64,000 nucleotides of DNA, taken from Fundidesulfovibrio terrae. Lineage in GTDB: Bacteria > Desulfobacterota > Desulfovibrionia > Desulfovibrionales > Desulfovibrionaceae. The translations under genes and the position numbers were made by a program. Under the pieces are notes generated by a model. The model did not search any database, was not told the origin of the DNA, and saw only the letters and a program-made list of their open reading frames with translations. The number at the start of each line of letters is the position of its first letter. The first letter of the stretch is position 1. Location of the stretch: assembly GCF_022808915.1 (NCBI RefSeq), contig NZ_JAKZFS010000001.1, positions 1,008,644 through 1,072,643 on the forward strand, written 5' to 3'. Positions 18,140 to 26,155 of this stretch are shown here, piece by piece.

Positions 18140-19240
18140 TCAGCGTTGCTCATAGATGCCCACCCGCGCCTCGATGCGTTCGAAGACGAAGGTGAAGACG
18201 GTGGTGAAGGCCAGGTAGATCATGCCCGCCAGGATGATGGCCGTGACGTTGAAATAGGTGTTGAACATCTGGTCGGCGGCCCGCATGAGCTCCACCATGG
18301 CGATGGTGGAGACCAGGGCGGTATCCTTGATGAGCGCGGTGAATTCGTTGGCGATGGGCGGCACCAGGCGCTTGTATGTCTGCGGGACGATGACGCGGCG
18401 CATGGTCTGGGCGTAGGTCATGCCCAGGGCCTTGGCGGCCTCGGTCTGTCCGTGCGGGATGGACTCGATGCCTGCCCGGATGATCTCGGCCAGGTAGGCC
18501 GAGTAGTTGACCCCGAGCCCGATGAGCGCGGCCGACAGGGGCTTAAGCGTCACGCCCAGCGACGGCAGGCCATAGTAGATGAAGAAGAGTTGCAGAAGAA
18601 GCGGCGTCCCCCGGAAAAGCCAGATCACGAACCAGCACGGCGCGCGCAGCACCCGGTAGGTGCTGATGCGCCCCAGCGCGATCATGAGCCCGCCCAGGGG
18701 CGAAATGAGGATGGTGCAGAACACCAGGAGCAGCGTCATGCCCGCGCCGGTCACGAGCGAGGGCAGAAAGCGCAGGCAGTCCTGGATGAAGCGCTCCCAG
18801 GCGGGCATGCGTTCGCGCTCGATTGCGACGATGAGGTTCTTGGCTTCGGCGTGCTCGGAGTAGTGGGCCAGGACGTCGCGGGCTGCCTGGATGGCGCCCT
18901 CGAAGTCGTGGCGGGCGATGCGGATGCGGGCCACCTGCATGCGTGCCCCGGCGTATTCGCCCTCGTCGTCGTCCCCGGCGGGAGCGGGCACCTGCAGGTA
19001 GAAGGCTTCGGCGTCCTCGAGGCGTCCCTCGGCCATGGCGTCGCGGCCATCGCGCAGGAGCGTCTCGGTGTCGGCGGCCAAGGCCGGGATCGCAGCGGCG
19101 AGCTGCAACGCAGCGACAAGGACGGCCAGAAGCCGTCCGATGAATGCCCAATGGGGCCTGATGACTGATGTTGTGCCGCTCACGACGCGAAGCCCGCTGA
19201 AAGTTTGTGAGAGGGGGGCGCGGGAGGAAACTTTTTTCAA
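18140..19240 (-). CDS. Amino acid ABC permease with N-terminal exported TPR-like domain
   Basis: A 366-residue protein. The C-terminal 215 residues are a HisM/GlnP permease with the EAA loop (AKALGMTYAQTMRRVIVPQ) and NEFTALIKDTALVS. Ahead of it lie a signal-like helix (LLAVLVAALQLAAAIPALA) and about 95 helical residues with TPR-like repeats (LLRDGRDAMAEGRLEDAEAF; ARHDFEGAIQAARDVLAHY). Fusion of such a domain to a permease is unusual. The TTG start at 19240 has GGGAGG seven bases upstream, but the SD sits in a hairpin; GTG at 19183 is an alternative. Confidence 0.85.
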   Translation of the reverse strand: MKKVSSRAPLSQTFSGLRVVSGTTSVIRPHWAFIGRLLAVLVAALQLAAAIPALAADTETLLRDGRDAMAEGRLEDAEAFYLQVPAPAGDDDEGEYAGARMQVARIRIARHDFEGAIQAARDVLAHYSEHAEAKNLIVAIERERMPAWERFIQDCLRFLPSLVTGAGMTLLLVFCTILISPLGGLMIALGRISTYRVLRAPCWFVIWLFRGTPLLLQLFFIYYGLPSLGVTLKPLSAALIGLGVNYSAYLAEIIRAGIESIPHGQTEAAKALGMTYAQTMRRVIVPQTYKRLVPPIANEFTALIKDTALVSTIAMVELMRAADQMFNTYFNVTAIILAGMIYLAFTTVFTFVFERIEARVGIYEQR

Positions 19241-19255
19241 GAAGTTTCCTCCCGC
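19220..19255 (-). promoter_or_regulatory. Hairpin enclosing the permease SD and start codon
   Basis: A perfect 14-bp stem (19220-19233 with 19242-19255) whose loop contains the TTG start at 19240-19238. On the minus strand the 5' arm is the SD sequence GGGAGGAAACTT and the 3' arm is its complement within the first codons. It could lower translation of the permease relative to the binding protein, or act as a leaky terminator between them. Confidence 0.6.
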
Positions 19256-19279
19256 TCTTTGTCTTTTCTTATCCGGCTC

Positions 19280-20068
19280 TTACCACTTCTTGGGGTTGGC
19301 GATGTCCTCGCCGAACCACTTCTTGCTGATCTTGGCCATGGTGCCGTCGGCCACCATCTGGTCGAGGGTCTTCTGGACCATGTCCTTCAGGTCCTTGTCG
19401 GCCTTGCGGAAGGCCACGCCGAAGGGCTCCTTGGTGATGAAGCCGTGCAGCACCTTGTACTTGCCGGGGTTGGTGGCCACGAAGTAGCGGCCGGAGACGT
19501 TGTCGATGACCACGCCGGCGAGGCGGCCTGAATCCAGGTCCAGGAAGGCCTTGGGGTTGGCGTCGTATTCCTTCACCTCGGCGGGGGCCTTGGGCAGCTT
19601 CTTCACGGCTTCCACGGCGGAGGAGCCCTTCTGCACGCCGATGACCTTGCCGGCCAGGTCGTCGAAGCTCTTGGCCTTGCTGTCGGCCTTGAGCACCACG
19701 ATCTGTCCGTCCATGATGTAGGGCTTGGTGAAGAGCACCTTTTCGGCGCGCTCGTCGGTGATGGTCATGCCGTTCCAGATGCAGTCGAATTTCTTGGAGT
19801 CGAGCGACAGGATCACGCCGTCCCAGGCGGTGGGCTGCCAAACGATCTTGATGCCCAGGCGCTTGCCCAATTCCTCGGCGGCGTCGATGTCGAAGCCGAC
19901 GAGCTTGCCGTCATCCTTCTTGAAGCCCATGGGGGGGAAGGAGTCGTCAAGGCCGATGACCAGCTTGCCTTCCTTCTTGACCGCGTCCCAGGAGCCGTCT
20001 CCGGCATGGGCCAGTCCGGTAAAGCCGCACAAAAGAAGCGCCAGAGCGAGAGTCCAGATCCGTTTCAT
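19280..20068 (-). CDS. Periplasmic amino acid binding protein (SBP family 3)
   Basis: A 262-residue exported protein with signal peptide MKRIWTLALALLLCGFTGLAHA. Family-3 features are visible: LVIGLDDSFPPMGFKKDDGKLVGFDID, KFDCIWNGMTITDERAEKVLFTKPY and the C-terminal KKWFGEDI. It delivers a polar amino acid to the permease encoded next. The specificity cannot be read from sequence. The ATG has GAGGAGG upstream. The gap to the permease is only 39 bases and is almost filled by a hairpin, a common way to get more binding protein than permease. Confidence 0.92.
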   Translation of the reverse strand: MKRIWTLALALLLCGFTGLAHAGDGSWDAVKKEGKLVIGLDDSFPPMGFKKDDGKLVGFDIDAAEELGKRLGIKIVWQPTAWDGVILSLDSKKFDCIWNGMTITDERAEKVLFTKPYIMDGQIVVLKADSKAKSFDDLAGKVIGVQKGSSAVEAVKKLPKAPAEVKEYDANPKAFLDLDSGRLAGVVIDNVSGRYFVATNPGKYKVLHGFITKEPFGVAFRKADKDLKDMVQKTLDQMVADGTMAKISKKWFGEDIANPKKW

Positions 20069-20231
20069 GAATGCCTCCTCAAGATTGTGTGGTGCCAATC
20101 CGCCTGTCTTGCGCCCGTCGGTTCGGGCAAACCCAAAATCCCTATAGGATGGGCCGGGATGTGGCAAGTGGGTGACGGGGGCGCTTCGTGAAAAGGTTCC
20201 CGAGGCTGGGTGAGGGCCGGGAAAAGAAAAA

Positions 20232-20253
20232 GGCCCCGGCCGACGCCGGGGCC
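20232..20253 (-). terminator. Terminator of greA
   Basis: A 9-bp GC stem (20232-20240 with 20245-20253), followed on the minus strand by CCTTTTTCTTTTC. It lies 25 bases after the greA stop. Confidence 0.8.
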
Positions 20254-20277
20254 CCCTGATGGCGCTTTCGCCGCTGG

Positions 20278-20760
20278 CTATTCCTGCGGGCCGTTGAAGC
20301 AGATGGAGACGATCTCGTACTGGATCTTGCCGCGCGGGGCTTCCACGGTGATCTCGTCGCCGACCTCCTTGCCGATCATGGCCTGGGCCACGGGCGAGAG
20401 GATGGAGATGGAGCCCTTGCTGGGATCGTTCTCGTCGGGGCCGAGCAGGGTCCAGGTCTTGACCTCGCCGGTGTTGACGTCTTCGATCTCGACGGTGGCC
20501 CCGAAAATGGCCTTGTCGCCGTCAAGGGTGGCCAGATCGATGATCCGGCTGGTGGCCAGGCGGGACTCGACGTAGCGGATGCGCGCTTCGAGCATGCCCT
20601 GACGTTCGCGGGCGGCCTCGTAGCCGGCGTTCTCGCGCAGGTCGCCTTCCTCACGGGCTTCGGCGATGGCGGCGATGACGCCGGGGCGCTCCTTCTTGAG
20701 CTCTTCGAGTTCCTTTTCCAGGCGCTTGAAACCTTGGACGGAGATGGGGATCTGTTGCAT
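20278..20760 (-). CDS. greA: Transcription elongation factor GreA
   Basis: A 160-residue factor that enters the secondary channel of RNA polymerase and stimulates cleavage of backtracked RNA. The N-terminal coiled coil has the acidic tip region IAEAREEGDLRENAGYEAARERQ in part, and the C-terminal domain contains VSPVAQA-like ILSPVAQAMIGKEVGD. The length matches E. coli GreA (158). The ATG has GAGGA upstream. It has its own terminator, and the gene upstream is terminated as well, so greA is probably monocistronic. Confidence 0.95.
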   Translation of the reverse strand: MQQIPISVQGFKRLEKELEELKKERPGVIAAIAEAREEGDLRENAGYEAARERQGMLEARIRYVESRLATSRIIDLATLDGDKAIFGATVEIEDVNTGEVKTWTLLGPDENDPSKGSISILSPVAQAMIGKEVGDEITVEAPRGKIQYEIVSICFNGPQE

Positions 20761-20807
20761 TGCGATTCCTCGGCTTGTCCCGTTGGGACGCGGAAATAAA
20801 AAAGGGT

Positions 20808-20835
20808 GGCCCGGAGCCTTGCGGCCCCGGGCTCC
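20808..20835 (-). terminator. Terminator of the 20914-21417 gene
   Basis: GC-rich stem with arms near 20808-20818 and 20823-20835, loop TTGC, with one mismatch. On the minus strand it leads into CCCTTTTTTATTT. It separates the unknown gene from greA. Confidence 0.75.
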
Positions 20836-20913
20836 ATCTGGTGAAATTCTTTTTAACGCCGCCGGGCCCCATGGTCAAGAGGAGGGCGCAGGCGCGACCG
20901 GGGAGAGTCCCGG

Positions 20914-21417
20914 TCAGTGCGTCGCCTTGGAGCCCAGCTTCTCCTTGTATTCACGGGCCTTGGCCTGCCTGGCCTCCAGCACGGACTCCTCCACGCGCGA
21001 GAGCCTCGCGCAGAGCGCTGCGGCCACCTCGGCCATGCCCGCGCCACCCAGTTCCTCAATGTGCTCAAGGTCGTCGGCGATGACCTTTTCCATGCGCTCC
21101 GATTCCAGGAACATCACGTAGGCCAGGGCCAAGGCGGCGTTGTTCTCCTCGGAGCCGTCGCAGAGGATCTCCATCTGCTGCGGGTTGGCGGATTCGAAAA
21201 GCTTTTCCACGAACATGCCGATCCACTTCCGGTGCAGTGCGGGAAGAAGGGGCGGTACGACCTCGGCCACGCATGCAGCGGCCTGGCTGTTCATGTCGGG
21301 CCTTACGGCCCCTATGAGTTCCCGGATGGCCTCCTGGCGGCCGTCCTGGGCTTCAAGTGTGCGCTGATAAAGGACTTTGTGGATGTGCAGGCTGAACATC
21401 GCCAGGCGCGGATCCAT
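20914..21417 (-). CDS. Conserved-looking helical protein of unknown function
   Basis: A 167-residue soluble, almost entirely helical protein that I cannot assign. It begins MDPRLAMFSLHIHKVLYQR and has a Trp-Ile-Gly-Met segment (HRKWIGMFVEKLFESANPQ) and a Lys/Glu-rich C-terminus (EARQAKAREYKEKLG). No catalytic motif, signal peptide or membrane helix is visible. The ATG has AGGAGG about ten bases upstream and the gene has its own terminator, both of which support expression. It is divergent from the M20 peptidase (126-base gap). Confidence 0.7.
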   Translation of the reverse strand: MDPRLAMFSLHIHKVLYQRTLEAQDGRQEAIRELIGAVRPDMNSQAAACVAEVVPPLLPALHRKWIGMFVEKLFESANPQQMEILCDGSEENNAALALAYVMFLESERMEKVIADDLEHIEELGGAGMAEVAAALCARLSRVEESVLEARQAKAREYKEKLGSKATH

Positions 21418-21543
21418 GCTCGGGGGGCCTCCTGGTTTCGGTTACGGAAGACAGCAAAATAATGCAGCCGCTGCTTTGTGGCAACCCCTTGACACAGTAG
21501 GAAATTTCTTGCGGGCTCGTCTATATGGGGTCATGTTGCTCCC

Positions 21544-22611
21544 ATGGACACCATGCTGCGTGAAATCATCTGCCTGACACAAAAGCTCATCCGCTTCCCC
21601 TCCACCGCCTCGCAACCGGCGCAGCGCAAGGCTTGCGCGGATTTCATCGCCGCCTGGCTCGCTGACTGCGGCCTGGACCCGGCGCGCACGGAGCACGAGG
21701 GCGTGGCGTGCATATCGGCCATGCCCGAGCCTGGGCGCTGCCGGGTGCTTCTCATGGCTCACTTCGACGTGGTGGACGCCCCGGAGCGGCTTTTCGAGCC
21801 CGTGGAGGAGAGCGGCAGGCTGCACGGGCGCGGGGCCATCGACGACAAATACGCCGTGGCCACGGCCATGGTGCTCATGAAGCACCAGCACTTGCGGGGC
21901 GGTCCCGCACCGCTGGGCATCCTGCTCACCGGTGACGAAGAGGTCGGCGGGCGAAGAGGCGCCCGCCGGGCCTTGGAGGGGGTGTCGGCCGAGTTCGCCA
22001 TCGCCCTGGACGGCGGCGATCCGCAGAGCCTCGTGGTGCTGCAGAAGGGAGTGCTGCGCCTCGTGCTCACGGCCAGGGGCAAAGCGGCCCACGGGGCGCG
22101 GCCCTGGCTCGGCGTCAACGCCGTGGAGGCCCTCATGGCGGACCTGGCGGCCCTCAAATCCCTGTTCGCCCACGAGCGGGAGGACCACTGGAACCGCACC
22201 CTGAACATCGGCATGGTGGCCGGCGGCACGGCGGTGAACATGGTCCCGGCCGAGGCCAGGGCCTGGCTTGACGTGCGCTACACCGAAGACGACGATCCCG
22301 AAGCCCTGCTGGCGGAAATCCGGTCGGCGGTGCAGGGCGAGGTGGCGCTCGAGCGGCAGGACATCATGTTCCAGAGCGGCGATTCGCCTCTTTTCGAGCG
22401 CCTCCTGCGCCGCGCCAAGGGGGCCAGGCCGGCCAAGGCCCACGGGGCCAGCGACGCACGGTTCCTCTCGGAGCGTGGCATCCCCGGCGTGGTCTGGGGG
22501 GCGCAGGGGGGCGGTTCGCAGCATTCCGACGACGAATACCTGGATATCGCGAGCCTGGCGCACGTCGTGGCGGTCCTGTGGGACTTCCTGGACGACGCGC
22601 GCACGGACTGA
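21544..22611 (+). CDS. M20 family metallopeptidase / deacylase (ArgE/DapE/CPG2 type)
   Basis: A 355-residue zinc enzyme expected to hydrolyse an N-acyl or peptide bond. Metal and catalytic residues appear in order: MAHFDVVDAP (His and catalytic Asp), GRGAIDDKYA (bridging Asp), LLTGDEEVGG (catalytic Glu-Glu), IALDGGDP (Asp) and the late His in SQHSDDEYLD. The lid/dimerisation insert is present (AHGARPWLGVNAVEALMAD). The substrate is not predictable; no arg or dap genes are adjacent. The SD before the ATG is weak. TTGACA occurs at 21489 without a suitable -10. Confidence 0.85.
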   Translation: MDTMLREIICLTQKLIRFPSTASQPAQRKACADFIAAWLADCGLDPARTEHEGVACISAMPEPGRCRVLLMAHFDVVDAPERLFEPVEESGRLHGRGAIDDKYAVATAMVLMKHQHLRGGPAPLGILLTGDEEVGGRRGARRALEGVSAEFAIALDGGDPQSLVVLQKGVLRLVLTARGKAAHGARPWLGVNAVEALMADLAALKSLFAHEREDHWNRTLNIGMVAGGTAVNMVPAEARAWLDVRYTEDDDPEALLAEIRSAVQGEVALERQDIMFQSGDSPLFERLLRRAKGARPAKAHGASDARFLSERGIPGVVWGAQGGGSQHSDDEYLDIASLAHVVAVLWDFLDDARTD

Positions 22612-22781
22612 ACCGGTCCCAGGGTCGGTCACATTTCGGAATGAATCCTGTGCAACCGGACCTGTGCGGTCGGATTGTCTTTGCTCTTGACCCGTGTTGC
22701 GGTTGTTGTTCTTGTGATGGGGGGTCCCGGCTGGGCAACGGCGTTCCGGGGCGCAACAGACCAACGCAACGTGGGTGCCAC

Positions 22782-24068
22782 ATGCACGACAACGGATTTC
22801 CGCCCGGGGCGAGCGCGGATTCTCCGGCCGTGGATTTCGTCATGGCCAGTCAGCCGATTTTCTCGCGCGAAATGGGCGTGTTCGCGCACGAACTGCTCTT
22901 CAGGCATTGCCGCGGCGATGAGTGCGCGGTCATCACGGACTACGACGACGCCACCAACAGGATCATCGCCGACGGCTTCTCCCTGGCCAGCTCGCGCCTG
23001 GGCAAGAAGGGCAGGCTGTCGGTCAACGTGGGCTACGACAACATCATGTCCAAGTACGTCCTGGCGCTGCCGCCGGAGCGGGTCCTGCTGGAGGTGCCCG
23101 GCAACGCTCCGGCTCAGCCCGAGTTCCTGGCCGCATGCCGGGAACTCAAGGAGGCTGGCTACTGCTTCCTTGTGGACAACTACACGGCGGACAGCCCCGG
23201 CGTGCGGGAGCTGATGGGCATCGCCGACTACCTCAAGGTGCCCGTGGACGGGATGGACGGCCAGGCCGTGGCCCGGATCAGGAAGTCCTTCGCGGGCTTT
23301 AACGGCGGGCTGATCGCGTCTCGAGTGGAGAGCTGGGAGGCTTTCGAGGGCTGCAAGTTCCTGGGGTTCGACTATTTCCAGGGGTTCTTCTTCTCCTACC
23401 CCAAGGACATGGTGGGCAGGAAGATATCCTCGCACAAGACCGCCAGGCTCAACCTCATTCGCCTGCTTTCGGACGAGGATGCGGACCTTGCGCGCATCGT
23501 GGACGTCATCTCCACCGACCAGGCGCTCAGCGTGCGGCTGCTGCATTTCGTCAACTCTGCCGCCTTCTCGCTGGGCAACCGGGTGGATTCGCTCGCTCGG
23601 GCGGCCTCGCTGGTGGGGCTCGACACGCTTAAGAAGTGGGCCATGACTGCGGCGCTCTCCGACCTGGACCCCAGCGACAAGGGCATGGAGCTCTCCTATC
23701 GGACCATGCACGGCGCGATCTTCCTGTCCATGCTGGCCAGCAAGAACGTCCCGGGCGGGGCCGACGCCGAGACCCTGTACCTGTTGGGCCTCCTGAACAA
23801 CGTGGACGCGCTCCTGGGAATGAAGATGAAGGAAGTCGTGGACGCGATGCCCCTCAAGGCCACGGTGAAGCGCGCCCTGGTGCGCGACGGGCGCGAGCCC
23901 CTCACCCGGTTCCTCTCGCTTCTGGACTCGGTCTGGCGCAACCAGTGGAGCGAGGCTCGCTCGCACCTGGGAGAGGTGGGGGTCGCCCTGCCCAAGGCCG
24001 CCCAGCTGTTCATGCGGGCCGGGGAAGCCACGGGGGAACTGATGGCCTCGCTCGCGCAGACGCACTGA
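22782..24068 (+). CDS. HDOD domain protein with EAL-like N-terminal domain (YuxH type)
   Basis: A 428-residue signalling protein. The N-terminal EAL-derived domain has HELLFRHC in place of the EAL motif, then ALPPERVLLEVPG, FLVDNYTAD and the hallmark LGFDYFQGFFFSYP, so phosphodiesterase activity is doubtful. The HDOD domain follows (DADLARIVDVISTDQALSV, LLHFVNSAAFS, LGLLNNVDALLGM). The ATG at 22782 opens the conserved part. An open frame continues upstream to 22578 but overlaps the peptidase end and adds a Cys/Gly-rich stretch that looks non-coding. It is a paralogue of the gene at 15929 and is followed by a very strong terminator. Confidence 0.83.
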   Translation: MHDNGFPPGASADSPAVDFVMASQPIFSREMGVFAHELLFRHCRGDECAVITDYDDATNRIIADGFSLASSRLGKKGRLSVNVGYDNIMSKYVLALPPERVLLEVPGNAPAQPEFLAACRELKEAGYCFLVDNYTADSPGVRELMGIADYLKVPVDGMDGQAVARIRKSFAGFNGGLIASRVESWEAFEGCKFLGFDYFQGFFFSYPKDMVGRKISSHKTARLNLIRLLSDEDADLARIVDVISTDQALSVRLLHFVNSAAFSLGNRVDSLARAASLVGLDTLKKWAMTAALSDLDPSDKGMELSYRTMHGAIFLSMLASKNVPGGADAETLYLLGLLNNVDALLGMKMKEVVDAMPLKATVKRALVRDGREPLTRFLSLLDSVWRNQWSEARSHLGEVGVALPKAAQLFMRAGEATGELMASLAQTH

Positions 24069-24095
24069 ACCGGCGGGAGCGGCCTGCAAAACGAA

Positions 24096-24129
24096 GCCGG
24101 GAGCGTTCTGCAACGCTCCCGGCTTTTTT
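24096..24129 (+). terminator. Strong Rho-independent terminator
   Basis: A 12-bp perfect stem (24096-24107 with 24112-24123), loop CTGC, followed by six T. It ends the HDOD gene transcript. Confidence 0.92.
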
Positions 24130-24159
24130 CAGGTCCGGGGAATGCGGCCACTACGGGCG

Positions 24160-25014
24160 TTATTGGCGGAAGAATCTTTTCCGGGCCCGCGCAAGGCCCG
24201 CGCAGAGGGCGCCCGCGCCCATCAGGAGCATGGTGCCGGGTTCGGGCGTGGGAACCCTGGTGTGGTCGAAGAGCACGTCGTTGGCGCAGACCATGGTGAA
24301 GCCGAAGTTGATGTTCTGGCCCTTGAACGCGTTCAGGTCGATGCCGCCGTAGAGGGTCTTGCTCAGGTCCCAGGTAGAGGAGCCTGTGGCCACGGAACTC
24401 GATACCTTGGTAAGATCGTCGATCTTGTCCCATCCATCGTAGGAGACGGAACCCAGGTCCACGACGTCCGTATTGTAGTACGTGGTGACGTGTTTCTTCG
24501 TGGTCGAGTAGGGGAGCGTCGTATCCTGGATGGTGGTGGGATGCCAGTCGCGGTTCTCGGTGCCGCCGTAGAAGGCATTGTACTGTGTGAAGTGGCCGTT
24601 CGCGTCGTAGAGGGTCGCTGTCCCGTACTTCCATTTGTCGGACGACTCGTACAGGTGGTAGCCTGAACTGCTGCTCGCCTTGTGGATCACGTAGTCCCAG
24701 GCGTTGTCGTTGTCGACGTCGAAATACCAGTCTCCCGCGGCCAGTCCGTTCCAGAGGCCGTTCCAGCCGGGAGTGTTGTATTGGAGATCGGTATAGTTGA
24801 GCGTTATCGCAGTCAGCACGTGTTTGTCGTAGGTGAAGGTTCCGCCGGTGAGGTCCGGCACGCCGTTCTGGTCCTGGGTGGACAGCTCGGGCGTGTGCTT
24901 GAGGCCCGGCCAGACCTTGGCCGGGTCGCTGAAGGACACCGCACTGGCTTGGGCCGAGGTGAGGCAGAGAACCAGAAGTGCGAAGCCGAGTATTGTGGAC
25001 GATGATGTTTTCAT
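24160..25014 (-). CDS. PEP-CTERM sorting-signal surface protein
   Basis: A 284-residue secreted protein. The N-terminal signal peptide (MKTSSSTILGFALLVLCLTS) is followed by a Thr/Tyr/Asp-rich body. The C-terminus is a classic exosortase sorting signal: TPEPGTMLLMGAGALCAGLA and then the basic tail RARKRFFRQ. The family is cut by exosortase (EpsH) at the PEP motif and goes to the cell surface or exopolysaccharide matrix. No exosortase gene is in this window. The body repeats DNDNAWDY- and WDY/YDGWDK-like Trp-rich phrases suggestive of a beta-sandwich. A good sigma-54 promoter match lies 34 bases upstream of the start. Confidence 0.87.
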   Translation of the reverse strand: MKTSSSTILGFALLVLCLTSAQASAVSFSDPAKVWPGLKHTPELSTQDQNGVPDLTGGTFTYDKHVLTAITLNYTDLQYNTPGWNGLWNGLAAGDWYFDVDNDNAWDYVIHKASSSSGYHLYESSDKWKYGTATLYDANGHFTQYNAFYGGTENRDWHPTTIQDTTLPYSTTKKHVTTYYNTDVVDLGSVSYDGWDKIDDLTKVSSSVATGSSTWDLSKTLYGGIDLNAFKGQNINFGFTMVCANDVLFDHTRVPTPEPGTMLLMGAGALCAGLARARKRFFRQ

Positions 25015-25047
25015 ACATTCCCCGGAAGTTGATTTTTGTTCGGAGAA

Positions 25048-25063
25048 AGCAAATTTCGGTCCA
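25048..25063 (-). promoter_or_regulatory. Sigma-54 (-24/-12) promoter for the PEP-CTERM gene
   Basis: On the minus strand this reads TGGACCGAAATTTGCT, with GG and GC ten bases apart and TTGC at -12; it departs from the TGGCACG-N4-TTGCW consensus at only two places. Transcription would start about 23 bases before the ATG at 25014. PEP-CTERM genes in other bacteria are reported to be under sigma-54 and the PrsK/PrsR system, which fits. Confidence 0.62.
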
Positions 25064-25134
25064 TCGTTAACATGCTGATTTTACAAGAAAATATTTGTAG
25101 TTGGTGTTTTGAAATGGATGGTTTTGTCTTCTTC

Positions 25135-25332
25135 TGTCGGATTAGTTTACGTTTTGAAAATTGGCGAAAATAAAGCAAATTATTTCAGTATGTTTTGATA
25201 AATTAATTACAAGGCAAGATAGTCCGGGAATGTCGGATTGGTTTACAGTCTGAAATTATCGGACTTTAAAAAGAAAAGTATTTTCAGATGTATCAATAAA
25301 AACAATACACTATGCTAATCAGATAATCCGAC
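25135..25332. promoter_or_regulatory. Three GTCGGATT boxes upstream of the PEP-CTERM gene
   Basis: TGTCGGATTAGTTTAC (25135-25150) and TGTCGGATTGGTTTACA (25231-25247) are near-identical direct repeats with starts 96 bases apart. A third GTCGGATT lies inverted at 25325-25332. They sit at enhancer-like distances from the sigma-54 promoter and are candidate activator sites. The whole 25015-25482 stretch is otherwise AT-rich and non-coding. Confidence 0.5.
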
Positions 25333-25482
25333 TTAGAAGTGTTGGGAATGCTCGGCATGCCGCCGAAAACAAGTCTTGCGGTGCCGCTCGTTGCGCCCGC
25401 GTTTTGTCCGGCCAGCCCGGAACGATGTGATGGGAATCTTCCGTTGGGGGGGCAGCCCAGGGACCCTGACTACGTATTTTGC

Positions 25483-25611
25483 CGACGCGAAGCCATAAAG
25501 GATTCCAAAGGAACGACCATCGCGCAGGATGCGGAATGGGGCGCTGCTTTGCAGCGCCCCAAGAGCGCGGGCCAGGATGGCCCGAGTCAAGTTCCTTTGG
25601 CCGCCGGAGGC
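25483..25611 (-). repeat. Dispersed terminator-like repeat, copy B, with insertion
   Basis: It has the same CCAAAGGAAC (25505-25514) and GTTCCTTTGG (25591-25600) arms and CCGCCGGAGGC flank as the other copies, but the arms are 76 bases apart and enclose a second hairpin (25538-25547 with 25551-25560). On the minus strand it begins 18 bases after the creA stop, as expected for its terminator. Confidence 0.75.
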
Positions 25612-25629
25612 TCTTCCCCTTCTTCTCTC

Positions 25630-26076
25630 TTACCTGACGACCACCGTTGAGATCGCGTTCTTGGGCGACCCGGCGATGATCTTGCGGCTGATGGCCAGAT
25701 AGACCAGCGTCCTGCGCTTGGCGTCGTAGAGGCGGGTGATCTGGGTGTCCTTGAAGAGCGCGGACGTGCCTTCAGAGAACACCTTCTTTGATTTTGGCAG
25801 CTTCTCCGGCAGCGTGACCGGGCACATCTGGCGGCATTCCAGGGAGAACTCGGAGGGGTCTTCGGCCAGGCCAACCGTGCCGGAGATGCCGCCGGTGCGG
25901 GCCTGGGACAGGTAGCAGGTTATGCAGGGGAAGTCCGGGTCCTCGAAGGCGTAGACGCAGACCTTGTGGTTGGCCCCCAGCAGCTTCCATTCGGTGGTGA
26001 CGCAGTCGACCTCCTCGGCGCGAGCGGCGGCTGCGGCCAGGACGATGCACAGGGCGACTATGATGGCTCTCGGCAT
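25630..26076 (-). CDS. creA: CreA family exported protein
   Basis: A 148-residue protein with signal peptide MPRAIIVALCIVLAAAAARA. The mature part has the CreA signature: TEWKLLGANHKVCVYAFEDPD, ITCYLSQARTGGISG, AEDPSEFSLECRQ and KRRTLVYLAIS. CreA is periplasmic and of unclear function. Its name comes from the E. coli creABCD locus, but there is no creBCD here. Several Cys (VDCV, KVCVY, PCITC, ECRQMC) may form disulphides. The start at 26076 gives a normal signal peptide. Confidence 0.85.
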   Translation of the reverse strand: MPRAIIVALCIVLAAAAARAEEVDCVTTEWKLLGANHKVCVYAFEDPDFPCITCYLSQARTGGISGTVGLAEDPSEFSLECRQMCPVTLPEKLPKSKKVFSEGTSALFKDTQITRLYDAKRRTLVYLAISRKIIAGSPKNAISTVVVR

Positions 26077-26155
26077 GGTTGTACTCCCGTGGACGAGTCT
26101 TTTCTTCGCGAGGAGGATACCGCGCCGCGTCCGCTGGGTCGAGGGGCACGCGGAC

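Noticed and set aside
21489-21494. TTGACA before the M20 peptidase as a sigma-70 promoter
   Set aside because: No -10 box lies 16-18 bases downstream; the TATAT at 21522 is too far away.
21505-21517. Sigma-54 promoter before the M20 peptidase (AGGAAATTTCTTGC)
   Set aside because: The GG and GC elements are nine, not ten, bases apart and the -24 box is otherwise poor.
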